Part shown: positions 8,263 through 16,906 of the stretch, one piece after another
How the letters are laid out: the number at the start of each line of letters is the position of its first letter
Numbering within the stretch: the first letter of the stretch is position 1
NCBI GenBank assembly: GCA_009927065.1
Contig: RFNU01000135.1
Coordinates: 1 to 26,911, forward strand
Source of the DNA: a bacterium
GTDB taxonomy: Bacteria > Pseudomonadota > Gammaproteobacteria > Berkiellales > Berkiellaceae
Length of the DNA: 26,911 nucleotides
Direction: 5' to 3'
Program-made: the position numbers and the translations under genes
Notes under the pieces: generated by a model
What the model was told of the DNA's origin: nothing
Databases searched by the model: none
The model's input: the letters and a program-made list of their open reading frames with translations, nothing else

Positions 8263-8520
8263 TTAGCGAGGTTGACATGAACTATCAGTCACCCATAACT
8301 CTGCACATGATTGAATCGACGTGTTAATCTTATTAGATCCTGATCCAGAGTCAGTCACAGCACCTGATATATAAACCGGGGCATTAGCTACAGCGGGGGT
8401 TGCGATACGAATTGTTCCAACACCAGAAATATTACCGCTAATAAGCTGAGGTGGTGATTCTTTCCAAGATCCATAAGGTGTAATATTGCTATCGCCAATG
8501 CCTGAAAAATCATTTTTCAA
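8263..8520 (-). CDS. doubtful ORF: possible secreted protein or remnant
   Basis: The frame gives about 85 residues ending ...WVTDSSCQPR. It is rich in Ser, Gly and Thr and has two late cysteines, which is typical of exported beta-rich proteins. The only start codon is TTG at 8520 and it has no good ribosome binding site. The same frame stays open upstream to about 8592 and encodes a strongly hydrophobic stretch that looks like a signal peptide or membrane anchor, but no ATG, GTG or TTG precedes it. This suggests a gene that has lost its start, or chance. It follows serS on the same strand. I do not recognise a family. Confidence 0.3.
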   Translation of the reverse strand: MKNDFSGIGDSNITPYGSWKESPPQLISGNISGVGTIRIATPAVANAPVYISGAVTDSGSGSNKINTSIQSCAELWVTDSSCQPR

Positions 8521-8610
8521 GAATAAGAGATGCCTAAGTACAATTAAGGCATTATGAGAAAGTATAACTAACCAACAAATTAAAATTTTATTGGTTAATC
8601 AACAAACAAG

Positions 8611-9879
8611 TTATTGCCAAGAAACAAAATCGAACCCGCCTAAGAATGGTCTTAATGCTTGAGGGATAGCACAACCTTCTGATGTTCCATGATTTTCTAT
8701 TACGGCGATTAACGCGCGACCAACAGCTACGCCAGAACCATTCAGTGTATGTACAAACTCTGTTTTGTCTTTTTGCTGCTTACGATGTCTGGCTTTTAAG
8801 CGGCGTGCCTGAAACTCGTGGAAGTTGGAGCATGATGAAATTTCACGATAACGAGCTTGGCCGGGCAACCAGACTTCAAGATCGAACGTCTGAGCTGACG
8901 CAAATCCCATATCACCAGTACATAATTGCATGATTCTGTGCGGCAATTCTAATGAACTCAACAATCCTGAGACATGTTCCACCATGCTCTCTAACTCAAC
9001 ATGACTTTGCTGCGGTGTAGCAATATGAACAAGCTCGATTTTCTCAAACTGATGCTGACGAAACAACCCTTTAGTATCTTTACCGTAAGAGCCTGCTTCT
9101 GAACGAAAGCATGGTGTATGAGCCATCATTTTTAAAGGCAACTCATCTGTTTGTAAAATCGTATCAGCAACAAGATTGGTTAAAGGAACTTCAGCTGTCG
9201 GAATAAGATACAAACTACGTTCACCTTTTAAGCAAAATAAATCTGCTTCAAATTTAGGAAGCTGTCCTGTACCAACTAGAGCCGAAGCCTGAACCAAATA
9301 CGGAACATAATATTCAATGTATCCGGCTTGAGCATGATAATCCAGCATGTACTGCGTAAGAGCTCGATGTAGTCGAGCCACTGGGCCTTTAAGTATGCTA
9401 AAACGAGAGCCTGATAATTGAGCAGCTTGCTCATTTAAAATCAACTTATAGGGCTCTAGTAAATCAATATGATCGATACCTGTCGATCGCTTAATCTCCC
9501 CCACTGTTTTGACAATCACGTTCTGATCTTCACTCTCCCCCATAGGTACATGTGCTGCAGGGATATTAGGTAGCTCTAAACTCAATGCTTCTAACTGCTG
9601 CTCTATTTGAGCAAGTTGATATTCAGCTGTCTCAAGCTCGGTTTTAAGGGTGACGACTTGCTCTTGCAATTCAGTGGTATCTTGTTGCGATGCCCTGAGG
9701 ATACCAATTTGCTTAGAAAGCGTATTGCGTTGTTGCTGCGCACTTTCAGCACGATGATGCCAATGTTTGCGATCGTGCTCTAAAGCAACAAAACGCTCCG
9801 TGTTCAGCATAAAACCACGAGTTTTTAAGCGGTCAGCCACAAGAGTTAACTCTTGTCGTAATAATCTAGGGTCGATCAT
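8611..9879 (-). CDS. serS: seryl-tRNA synthetase
   Basis: This class II synthetase charges tRNA-Ser and tRNA-Sec with serine. From the ATG at 9879 the protein is 422 residues. An N-terminal antiparallel coiled coil (about 28-100) grips the tRNA. The catalytic core contains the TAEVPL segment (228-233), motif 2 beginning FRSEAGSYGKDTKGLFR (from 258) and motif 3 NGSGVAVGRALIAVIE (380-395). The start was chosen because MIDPRLLRQEL aligns with the usual SerRS N terminus. The frame is open further upstream to a GTG at 9942, preceded directly by AAGGA, which would add 21 residues but leaves no spacing for the ribosome. It lies downstream of the lolA-like gene on the same strand, as in other gammaproteobacteria, but without the rarA gene often found between them. 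Confidence 0.96.
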   Translation of the reverse strand: MIDPRLLRQELTLVADRLKTRGFMLNTERFVALEHDRKHWHHRAESAQQQRNTLSKQIGILRASQQDTTELQEQVVTLKTELETAEYQLAQIEQQLEALSLELPNIPAAHVPMGESEDQNVIVKTVGEIKRSTGIDHIDLLEPYKLILNEQAAQLSGSRFSILKGPVARLHRALTQYMLDYHAQAGYIEYYVPYLVQASALVGTGQLPKFEADLFCLKGERSLYLIPTAEVPLTNLVADTILQTDELPLKMMAHTPCFRSEAGSYGKDTKGLFRQHQFEKIELVHIATPQQSHVELESMVEHVSGLLSSLELPHRIMQLCTGDMGFASAQTFDLEVWLPGQARYREISSCSNFHEFQARRLKARHRKQQKDKTEFVHTLNGSGVAVGRALIAVIENHGTSEGCAIPQALRPFLGGFDFVSWQ

Positions 9880-10121
9880 GTTCATTACGCGATAAAGCAA
9901 GTTAAAAAGGTCGTAATTCTTAGTTGCTTTTACTTCGCGCACTCCTTATTTTTATATCTTAAGTTATTTTAGAATAATAAATTTTTACTGTCTTTTACGC
10001 TAACAGGCTACGTTATCATTGGACATTAAATATCTCAAACATTATCACAAATAAAGCTCTTTAACAAACTCTTTGATATTAATATGTTGCTTATGATTAA
10101 AGACTGAAATCAAGCAAAGTA

Positions 10122-10646
10122 TCATGATGAATGAGACACTGTAGGCGCAATCATAAACCATTCATTTGGTGCCTTGGTAGGTGGAAATGCTCTTGCAAAA
10201 CGAACAACTATCGTACCATCTTGACTATGCCATCCAATCACGATATGTCCTTGGTTATTATTTTTGATGGTAAGAGTTGCTCGTGAAGTCTGATAATGAA
10301 TTTTATCTCTACTCAATTGCTCGGGCAAAACATCTTGATAAAAAAAACTCTCAAAATCAGCCAAAAAAGGGCTAAATGCGCCTAAATCATCCAAGGTCCA
10401 TTCTTGAACTTGCTCAGATTGATTATCTATCATCCACAAACCTTTTTTGTTAAACCAAAAACTATATTGGGTTTCATCATGAATTTGCCACCATTGCTCA
10501 TATGGCTGAAAGGCTACCAAACCTTTATAAAGCATATCATCATGCTCTATTTGGATAGTATATAAATCTAATGGAGTAAAAAAACTTTCTAATGTGCGCG
10601 CTTGCGCAGTTGCACAAAGCAAAAACATAATTAAAGACTTCCACAT
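10122..10646 (-). CDS. lolA: outer-membrane lipoprotein carrier protein LolA-like
   Basis: The 174-residue product starts MWKSLIMFLLCATAQA, a clear signal peptide with an AQA cleavage site, so the mature protein is periplasmic. In size, secretion and position (between ftsK and serS) it fits LolA, the chaperone that takes lipoproteins from LolCDE to LolB. Sequence identity to LolA is weak by eye: the mature part shows alternating beta-strand patterns with several Trp residues (WWQIH, FWFNKKGLWMID), as expected for the half-barrel fold. The ATG at 10646 is fixed by AAGGAGG at optimal distance; a TTG further upstream lies before this site and is not used. The call depends strongly on gene order; another small periplasmic beta protein is possible. 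Confidence 0.8.
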   Translation of the reverse strand: MWKSLIMFLLCATAQARTLESFFTPLDLYTIQIEHDDMLYKGLVAFQPYEQWWQIHDETQYSFWFNKKGLWMIDNQSEQVQEWTLDDLGAFSPFLADFESFFYQDVLPEQLSRDKIHYQTSRATLTIKNNNQGHIVIGWHSQDGTIVVRFARAFPPTKAPNEWFMIAPTVSHSS

Positions 10647-11240
10647 AAGCCCCCTCCTTAACAATCCTTACTTTAATATCTTATAAAATCAACAGATAGG
10701 CTTAACCCACAAGAGGTCGCATGGCATGCAATCATTTAACTTTAAAGATCGTTTATGGTTTTAGAATTGATTTTTTATTAATAAACAAGTCAAGAGTCAT
10801 ACTAACATAAAATTAAACTCATTTTTATAAAAAGTTCCCGACTTAAGAATATCTCTCTCCGGAAAACAGCAGCTTTATTGTCACAGAGTATGACAAAAAA
10901 CCAACGTGTTGTACGTCAAGACAATTGATTATATTGTTTTTATTGATTTTAGCATCCTTTCATGTTATTTTTCTTAAATCAACACTGCTTGATAATATTA
11001 TTATCAAAACAAAATGTTCACCTCAACAAGCTTGTCATCGCCTGTGATGTGTGTCATTTTCTCCAATCATTATGCTTGTTGATTTGAGAATGCCATCAGC
11101 GCTATCTGGAATAAAAAATATGCTGATCCAGACAACAGTCTTGCGCATAATTTTTTTAGATTGATCGCTTACTCACAATAGATTCAACTTGTTTTGATTC
11201 ATGATTTTTACACTTTATATAAAGGATTTCGTGCAACAAT
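10647..11240. promoter_or_regulatory. 594-base divergent intergenic region rich in palindromes
   Basis: This region lies between the lolA-like gene (minus) and the lipase-like gene (plus). It contains AAGGAGG (10653-10659 on the minus strand), the lolA-like ribosome binding site. TTGATAAT and ATTATCAA flank three bases at 10989-11007. TCAACAAGC at 11023-11031 has its exact complement at 11074-11082. An AAAGGA sits at about 11220, ahead of the lipase-like start. No open frame of useful length or RNA gene was recognised. The size and the symmetric AT-rich elements suggest that the inserted lipase-like gene carries its own control region. Confidence 0.4.
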
Positions 11241-12935
11241 ATGACCTATAGAGAAATTATAAGGTATTTGGACAAGGCTTTTTTAAAGATTAGGGCAACA
11301 CAAAAGAGTGCTACCATAAGCAATGTGTTCCAATCAGTTGAAGACATAACTGCAACTATAGTCAAAAATACTCATCAACAGTACAAAGCGCTCATCAGGG
11401 TATTGAAAGACAATTCTACTACAACCAGTCTTGAACATTCACAAATCGCAGTAGAAACAAAAATATTACTGAATAATTTTAATAAAGCCCTGAGAAAAAG
11501 CCTTGATGAAAATACACTTCCAATCGCTGAAAATAAAGTGATTGTTGAGATGGTCATGAAAGCGCTGAAACTTCAACCTGCGCCACAATCACATATCATC
11601 ATTGAGTTTTTTAATGGTATTTTTGAATTTATCCATCACTTGTTGTTGGGGCTGACTTTAAACAATCAAGAGTATAAAAAAACAGTCTTATTGAATGATA
11701 TTAAGAAATCTATAAAAAAATCTTTAAATTACCATTTATCAGAAAACTTAGAATTTAATGTTGATGATCTTCAAGAAGATGACGCTTTCATCTTGGTAAA
11801 CACTCCCCAGCAAATGAAAGATGAAATCATCTCGACTGCAAAAAGCTATCATCTTGCTGAATGCTTTGCTCATTTTTTAGCGTATCAAACAGCAAAATCT
11901 CGTTTATCGAACAGCCCTATTATTGAAATCAATATGCAAGGTAACCAGCCTCTAAAATTTGCATGGAATTTTTTTAATTGTCATCAATTATCCGGCGCTC
12001 TAAAAGCAACTGTCTTCATTCCTACACAAGATACTCAGCATGATAGCGCTTATGTTGCTTGGACTGGAACGATGGATCTGCCAACTCTTCTCGCTGATAT
12101 GCAATGCAATCCTGGCGAAACAGATTATGATCAAGCAAAAGAGATCATCTCTGAGAACATCTTAGAGTGCTTGAAAATAGCTCATAAACGTAAGTTAAAA
12201 CTAGAATTTGTCGGTCATAGTTTAGGTGGCTCATTCGCTCAATACAGTACAAATACTGCTCTCACTCTTTGTTTAAAATATGATTTACCTGTTGCTATTA
12301 AAATGACAGTTTTTAATTCTCCAGGAGTCAGCAAGACTGCTTATAAAGAAAGTATAGCGTTAGCGCATGAATTGAGTGCAAGAGGTTTTCCAGCAATTGA
12401 AGCATGTTTTGTTGTAAAAGATAAAGATATTGTTCAAAGGGCAGGTTTTTGTAAACTGTTTCAAGGAATAAATCCTGAACTCGTTAATATTTCTATGGCA
12501 AAGATCAATCCAACTCTACCTTCAAATCTGATTGCTGCTCATCGGTTCAAACTCAATTCTTATGCCCTTACTATAAATCCTAATACTGAGAGTACGGCTA
12601 TTGTCACTATTGATCCTCAAGCTAATTTTTATATAGGGATACGCTGTAATGATGATGAAAAAACAAAAATTTGTTTAGCGGAGTCTCTTCGGAAACATAG
12701 TGCTGTTCTTCGATGGTTAACGTCAGTAGCTAGTTTTCCGGCAGTCATAGGACGTTTTTTCATCACTGCTCACCATCCTTCACGCTTACTACAAAAACCT
12801 TTAGCTCTTTCGACTGATGATTCACATGAAGATGGTTTTTGTAGAGTGGAGCAATCAGTATTACCTCAAACCCCTTTATTTTTCTCCAGCATAAGGGGTT
12901 CTGGGGGTATATGTAGCGCCAATCCTACTCCATAA
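11241..12935 (+). CDS. lipase-like alpha/beta-hydrolase (class 3 type), possible effector
   Basis: The 564-residue protein has a helical N-terminal region of about 230 residues with no family I can name. An alpha/beta-hydrolase domain follows. VAWTGTMDLPTLL is a lipase-class-3-like oxyanion strand. FVGHSLGGSFAQ contains the nucleophile elbow GHSLG with S327. Likely triad partners are D394 or D396 in VKDKDIVQ and H434 in AAHRFKLN. It probably hydrolyses lipid or ester substrates. There is no signal peptide, so if it leaves the cell it would need a specialised secretion system; an effector role is inference. It is inserted on the opposite strand between two normally adjacent genes and ends five bases from the end of ftsK. 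The only start is ATG at 11241, with AAAGGA about 15 bases upstream, longer than ideal. Confidence 0.85.
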   Translation: MTYREIIRYLDKAFLKIRATQKSATISNVFQSVEDITATIVKNTHQQYKALIRVLKDNSTTTSLEHSQIAVETKILLNNFNKALRKSLDENTLPIAENKVIVEMVMKALKLQPAPQSHIIIEFFNGIFEFIHHLLLGLTLNNQEYKKTVLLNDIKKSIKKSLNYHLSENLEFNVDDLQEDDAFILVNTPQQMKDEIISTAKSYHLAECFAHFLAYQTAKSRLSNSPIIEINMQGNQPLKFAWNFFNCHQLSGALKATVFIPTQDTQHDSAYVAWTGTMDLPTLLADMQCNPGETDYDQAKEIISENILECLKIAHKRKLKLEFVGHSLGGSFAQYSTNTALTLCLKYDLPVAIKMTVFNSPGVSKTAYKESIALAHELSARGFPAIEACFVVKDKDIVQRAGFCKLFQGINPELVNISMAKINPTLPSNLIAAHRFKLNSYALTINPNTESTAIVTIDPQANFYIGIRCNDDEKTKICLAESLRKHSAVLRWLTSVASFPAVIGRFFITAHHPSRLLQKPLALSTDDSHEDGFCRVEQSVLPQTPLFFSSIRGSGGICSANPTP

Positions 12936-12940
12936 AAGAG

Positions 12941-14698
12941 TTATTCTTCCTGTAAATAATCTCGAATAAGCTGCTCTACTTCAATTAAGTAGGCAGGTTC
13001 TTCTTGTTTCCAGCAGGCTAAAACACGCTCGCAATCTTCATCACTAACGTATGCACCATGTACCCGTTTTAAACCATGCTCCCCTGATTGCAATAAATAA
13101 GCATCTCCCATTCCTAAGAGATGTTCAGCACCTTGCTGATCGATAATCGTGCGCGAATCTATTTTTGAAGAAACAGCAAATGCTAAGCGTGTGGGAATAT
13201 TGGCTTTAATAAGACCAGTAATCACATCAACTGAAGGCCGTTGTGTGGCTAAAATAAGATGAATACCGCAAGCACGTGCTTTTTGCGCTAATCGTGCTAT
13301 AGGCTCTTCAATAGTTTTTTTCGTCATCAACATTAAATCAGCCAACTCATCCACAACAATCACTAAATATGGCATAGGAGGTAATGTATGATTTTTTTGC
13401 TGTAATTTATGATATTCACTGATATGGCGGACATGATTTTTTGCCAAAACTTGGTACCGACTTTCCATCATAGATACACACCATCTCAAAGCAGCTATAG
13501 CTTGATCAGGCTCAGTTAATACTGCACATGCTAAATGGCTTAATTTTTTATAACGCGCGAATTCTAAAATTTTAGGATCGATCAGCACAAGCTTTAATTG
13601 ATCAGGCGAGCACTGTGTGATGAGTGTTAATAACATAGCATTCATACCAACTGATTTTCCCGATCCAGTAGAACCAGCAACAAGCATATGTGGTAATTTT
13701 GCAAGATCAACAATGACAGGATCACCTTGCGCGCACACACCTAATGCTAAAGGGAGCGTATGATGATGCTCTTTCTCTAATAGAGGCTTTAATGGAATAA
13801 TCTCTCTCTGTACTGTTGGTATTTCTAAACCAATGGCAGATTTTCCTGGGATATTTTCAAGAACGTGCACATGACCAAGCTTTAAAGCTCTTGCAAGATC
13901 TTTAGCCAAAGAAACAATTTTCCCACTGCGCTCTCCTGCAGCAAGCTGCATTTCAAAACGGACAATAACTGGACCTGGGATAATAGCGGTAATTTTGCTA
14001 TGAACACCATACTCACGCAACTTTTCAATCAGTTTTTGTCCTTGGGCTTGCCATAGTTGTTGCTGTTCAGTAACAGCTTGACGCGGAGGTGACACTGGTG
14101 TTGAAAGCATAGAGGCCGCTTCACGCTGAACTTCACGTTGCGTTGATGACCGCTGTTGTCGCTTCATAGCTGGTACTGAAGAAGAAAAACTAATCTGGCG
14201 TGTTACTAACTGCTCTAACCATTGAACTAAGGAGAATCTGAGTACCAACGATAATCCAGATAAACCTAAACACAACGCCCCAATCAAACTTCCTTGCTCA
14301 CCTAAAATCCATCGTCCTGAAGAATGCAGTTTGAGTCCTAACCAACCTCCGCTAGCAATAGGAAGATTAACTTCTGGATGTAATGCGAAATACTCAACGC
14401 TAAAGCAGGTTGATAAAATTAAAAGACTCCATCCTAAAATCACTGTTGCTTGAAAGTTTTTTTTTAAATCCATCAGCACACTGTGAAGAAAAATTAAAGG
14501 AACGCCCCAAGCAAGAAGGCCTAATGATAAATATAAAATATCAGCAACATGAGAACCAACTAAGCCGGCTTTATTCATCACCATTTTCTGAGAGGATGAT
14601 AAAACACTCCAAGCAGGATCATGCATAGAATAAGAAGCGAGTGCAACGATCATAAAGAGAGTCAGGAAAAATCCGCTTAGGAGTCTAATACTTCTCAT
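12941..14698 (-). CDS. ftsK: DNA translocase FtsK, short form lacking the gamma domain
   Basis: FtsK anchors at the division septum and pumps chromosomal DNA. This 585-residue version has four N-terminal membrane helices (about 6-22, 54-74, 83-103, 134-154), a linker of only some 60 residues, and the alpha/beta motor. Walker A is GSTGSGKS (342-349), Walker B is LVIVVDELADLM with D450-E451, and ATQRPSVDVITG is at about 484-495. It ends soon after the motor at ...EVEQLIRDYLQEE, so the winged-helix gamma domain that reads KOPS and activates XerD is missing. The sequence beyond the stop shows no gamma remnant in any frame and belongs to the convergent lipase-like gene. AGGATAAAGAA before the ATG at 14698 is a good ribosome binding site. 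The normal lrp neighbour is absent. Confidence 0.95.
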   Translation of the reverse strand: MRSIRLLSGFFLTLFMIVALASYSMHDPAWSVLSSSQKMVMNKAGLVGSHVADILYLSLGLLAWGVPLIFLHSVLMDLKKNFQATVILGWSLLILSTCFSVEYFALHPEVNLPIASGGWLGLKLHSSGRWILGEQGSLIGALCLGLSGLSLVLRFSLVQWLEQLVTRQISFSSSVPAMKRQQRSSTQREVQREAASMLSTPVSPPRQAVTEQQQLWQAQGQKLIEKLREYGVHSKITAIIPGPVIVRFEMQLAAGERSGKIVSLAKDLARALKLGHVHVLENIPGKSAIGLEIPTVQREIIPLKPLLEKEHHHTLPLALGVCAQGDPVIVDLAKLPHMLVAGSTGSGKSVGMNAMLLTLITQCSPDQLKLVLIDPKILEFARYKKLSHLACAVLTEPDQAIAALRWCVSMMESRYQVLAKNHVRHISEYHKLQQKNHTLPPMPYLVIVVDELADLMLMTKKTIEEPIARLAQKARACGIHLILATQRPSVDVITGLIKANIPTRLAFAVSSKIDSRTIIDQQGAEHLLGMGDAYLLQSGEHGLKRVHGAYVSDEDCERVLACWKQEEPAYLIEVEQLIRDYLQEE

Positions 14699-14749
14699 TT
14701 CTTTATCCTATTGTCTTTATTAATCTAGTGCACTCGATAAGGCCGCTGT

Positions 14750-15211
14750 TTATTGTGCAACAATCCAATGACCATCACTCATTTGAACGATATCGATAAT
14801 AACGATTTCTTTTTTTCCATCAATATTGATTTCTTGCTCTATTTGGCGGCAAGGACGTCCATCTTTGTCAACACCAATCTTAATTGTTTTAGCCGATCCA
14901 TAATGCCCATTACTATCATTATTCCAAATAATTCTTTCGCCAACATGTGCGTGAGTCGCTTGCTGAACTGCTTTATCAGAAAGATGGCGATCTTTCTCAT
15001 CCATTTTTGCACCGATGCTTGATCCAATAAGCGCCCCGCTTAATGTCCCAACAGCGACTGCAACAATTTTTCCATCTCCCTTACCAAACGCAGAGCCAAT
15101 AAGTCCGCCCGTAATACCACCAATCACAGCACCATTAGTTTGATTATCGTTAGTACAGCCTGTTAATGCAATAAGGCTGGCTAATAAAAGTGTTGTTATT
15201 TCTTTTTTCAT
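14750..15211 (-). CDS. glycine-zipper lipoprotein, 17 kDa surface antigen-like
   Basis: From the ATG at 15211 the protein is 153 residues and begins with a lipoprotein signal ending LTGC, so C19 would be lipidated. A glycine-zipper segment follows (GAVIGGITGGLIGSAFG, then VGTLSGALIGSSIGAKM), which packs in the outer membrane in this family (rickettsial 17 kDa antigen, SlyB/RcpA relatives). The C-terminal half (about 90-153) is a small beta domain with WNNDSNGHYGSAK and CRQIEQEI, as in the 17 kDa antigen-like group. Two further ATGs in frame at 15226 and 15220 are possible starts; GGGA before the third ATG and the cleaner signal peptide favour 15211. The gene sits just upstream of ftsK on the same strand, with about 50 bases between them, and may be co-transcribed. 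Confidence 0.85.
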   Translation of the reverse strand: MKKEITTLLLASLIALTGCTNDNQTNGAVIGGITGGLIGSAFGKGDGKIVAVAVGTLSGALIGSSIGAKMDEKDRHLSDKAVQQATHAHVGERIIWNNDSNGHYGSAKTIKIGVDKDGRPCRQIEQEINIDGKKEIVIIDIVQMSDGHWIVAQ

Positions 15212-15413
15212 TTTAAACATTCCCATTATTTGTTACATTACTTAATGAAATGTTAGACAGTGTTCTTTTATTTTTCAAGTAATTATCTAGTTGATATGCA
15301 TCATAATTTATAATAAAACAGGAATAGATCGGCTCTCTTTTAACTTGAGTGGTTATCATTTTATCTTCTATAATTTTCTTTATTATCCTTATAGAGTTCT
15401 GTTGAAATATTGC

Positions 15414-16610
15414 ATGGATTATTTATCCCTTACTAAAAAATTCTTCTCACTCTTATTTCTTTTTTTACGTATAGGTTGTACTGCATTTGGAGGACCTCCG
15501 GCCCATTTAGGTTTTTTTAGAAATGAATTCGTTGTTGAAAAAAAATGGCTTTCCGAACAAAAATTCGCCGATCTTGTTGCTATCTGTCAATTCTTGCCAG
15601 GACCTACGACCACTCAATTAGCTATGATCATTGGTTTTTCTCGGTTAAGATATCTTGGTTCATTAGCTGCTTGGATTGGCTTTAGCACTCCGGGCTCTCT
15701 GGCATTGATGTTGATTGCTATAAGCTTAAAAGAAGGAAATGGCTTTATTACAATCAATCAATTATATGGTTTGTCTATTGTAGCTATTGTGATTGTTAGT
15801 CATGCTGTCTTGATGATGGCTAAACAATCTTGTACAGATTTTCCTAGCTTAGTCATTATGACCCTCAGTACTGGCTTACTCATTCATTTGACTGAAACAT
15901 GGATGCAATTGCTTGTCATGATATCAAGTGGTCTCTTAGGCTATATTTTCATTCAATCACCAGCAAGGATAACGAATGATTTATTTCCATTAGAAATCAC
16001 TAAAAAAAGCGGTTTTATCTTAATCACTCTTTTTATAGGATTGCTTTTTGGATTATCAATCTTAGCACATATGACTCAATATCATGATTTATTGTTAATA
16101 AATACATTTTATCGTGCTGGTGCCTTAGTTTTTGGAGGAGGCCATGCTGTTATCGCGTTTCTGAACACAACGGTTGTCAATTATCATTGGCTTGATCATC
16201 AAACTTTTATTACAGGGTACGCTACAGTACAAGCCATGCCTGGACCATTATTCTCCTTTGCTGGTTTTTTAGGTGCATCTATGAATCAAGCACCGAATGG
16301 ATTCCCAGGAGGAATTATTTGCCTCATTTCTATTTTTCTTCCTGGATTTTTAATTGCTATTGGCATCTTGCCTTTCTGGACAGTCATCAAAGATCATCAA
16401 GCAGTACGCTCATCATTAGCTGGGATTCATGCTTCTGTTGTCGGGATGTTAGCAGCCACTCTGTATAGTCATTTTTATCTCAACAGTGTTCATGGACTCA
16501 TTGATCTATTTTGGATCATAGTAACAACAATAGCTTTGCTCTACCTTAAAATAAAACCTTGGATGCTCGTTATTATCAGTATGATATTATCCTTATTGTT
16601 GCTCAGATAA
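15414..16610 (+). CDS. chrA: ChrA-type chromate/anion transporter, two-domain form
   Basis: The 398-residue membrane protein contains two CHR halves. The first has the family hallmark FGGPPAH at 25-31, followed by FRNEFV and later CQFLPGPTTTQLA. The second half has VFGGGHAVIAF and VQAMPGPLFSFAGFLG, an internal repeat of the same pattern. About ten hydrophobic helices are visible. Family members export chromate or exchange related anions; in a host-associated bacterium the natural substrate may be something else. The frame is open 41 codons further upstream to a TTG at 15291, but that part is not conserved-looking, and MDYLSLTKKFFSLL aligns with the normal CHR start. The gene diverges from the lipoprotein gene and converges on the small genes at 16628. 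Confidence 0.9.
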   Translation: MDYLSLTKKFFSLLFLFLRIGCTAFGGPPAHLGFFRNEFVVEKKWLSEQKFADLVAICQFLPGPTTTQLAMIIGFSRLRYLGSLAAWIGFSTPGSLALMLIAISLKEGNGFITINQLYGLSIVAIVIVSHAVLMMAKQSCTDFPSLVIMTLSTGLLIHLTETWMQLLVMISSGLLGYIFIQSPARITNDLFPLEITKKSGFILITLFIGLLFGLSILAHMTQYHDLLLINTFYRAGALVFGGGHAVIAFLNTTVVNYHWLDHQTFITGYATVQAMPGPLFSFAGFLGASMNQAPNGFPGGIICLISIFLPGFLIAIGILPFWTVIKDHQAVRSSLAGIHASVVGMLAATLYSHFYLNSVHGLIDLFWIIVTTIALLYLKIKPWMLVIISMILSLLLLR

Positions 16611-16627
16611 AGAAATTTTAAAATGAT

Positions 16628-16906
16628 TTAGCAACGCAAGAATGTGAATTTGAGTCCACTAGGTTTTTCTAAGCCGAATCTTTTTGAAAAAACAACATCA
16701 TGCATCATCGTGTCATTACTTAATCCACGACGCAACCGATCAATCATCATCCTATTTATATATTGTTTAGTGTGGTTTAGACAGTCTCTGTTATCCATTT
16801 GTTCAGACTCTCTTTTTAAAGCTTCAATCCTGGGATGACAAACACGAATTTCTTTTTGGGGTTTCTCTTTTTCTAATGCTTTTGCCGGTGGAAAACTAGA
16901 TTGCAT
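16628..16906 (-). CDS. small hypothetical protein (downstream member of overlapping pair)
   Basis: The 92-residue product is highly charged in its first half (ALEKEKPQKEIRV) and basic in the second (MMIDRLRRGL), with no signal peptide or membrane helix. No family is recognised. AAGGA eight bases before the ATG at 16906 is a convincing ribosome binding site, and the start overlaps the end of the preceding gene by 11 bases, so the two are probably translated together. The sequence converges with chrA, whose stop lies 17 bases away. Confidence 0.6.
   Translation of the reverse strand: MQSSFPPAKALEKEKPQKEIRVCHPRIEALKRESEQMDNRDCLNHTKQYINRMMIDRLRRGLSNDTMMHDVVFSKRFGLEKPSGLKFTFLRC

Noticed and set aside
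8620..8645. GGTTCGATT, similar to a tRNA T-loop
   Set aside because: It encodes the GGFDF end of SerRS, and no acceptor or anticodon stem can be built around it.
10660..10690. PmrA-box-like TTTAATAT near the lolA-like gene
   Set aside because: Only one half-site is present, so it does not meet the tandem-repeat form of that regulator's site.
12869..12900. AACCCCTT / AAGGGGTT inverted repeat as terminator of the lipase-like gene
   Set aside because: It lies inside the coding sequence before the stop and has no T-run after it; a coincidence of coding bases is possible.
15291..15413. 41-codon N-terminal extension of ChrA
   Set aside because: It needs a TTG start, is not hydrophobic in the family pattern, and the CHR domain starts normally at the ATG at 15414.
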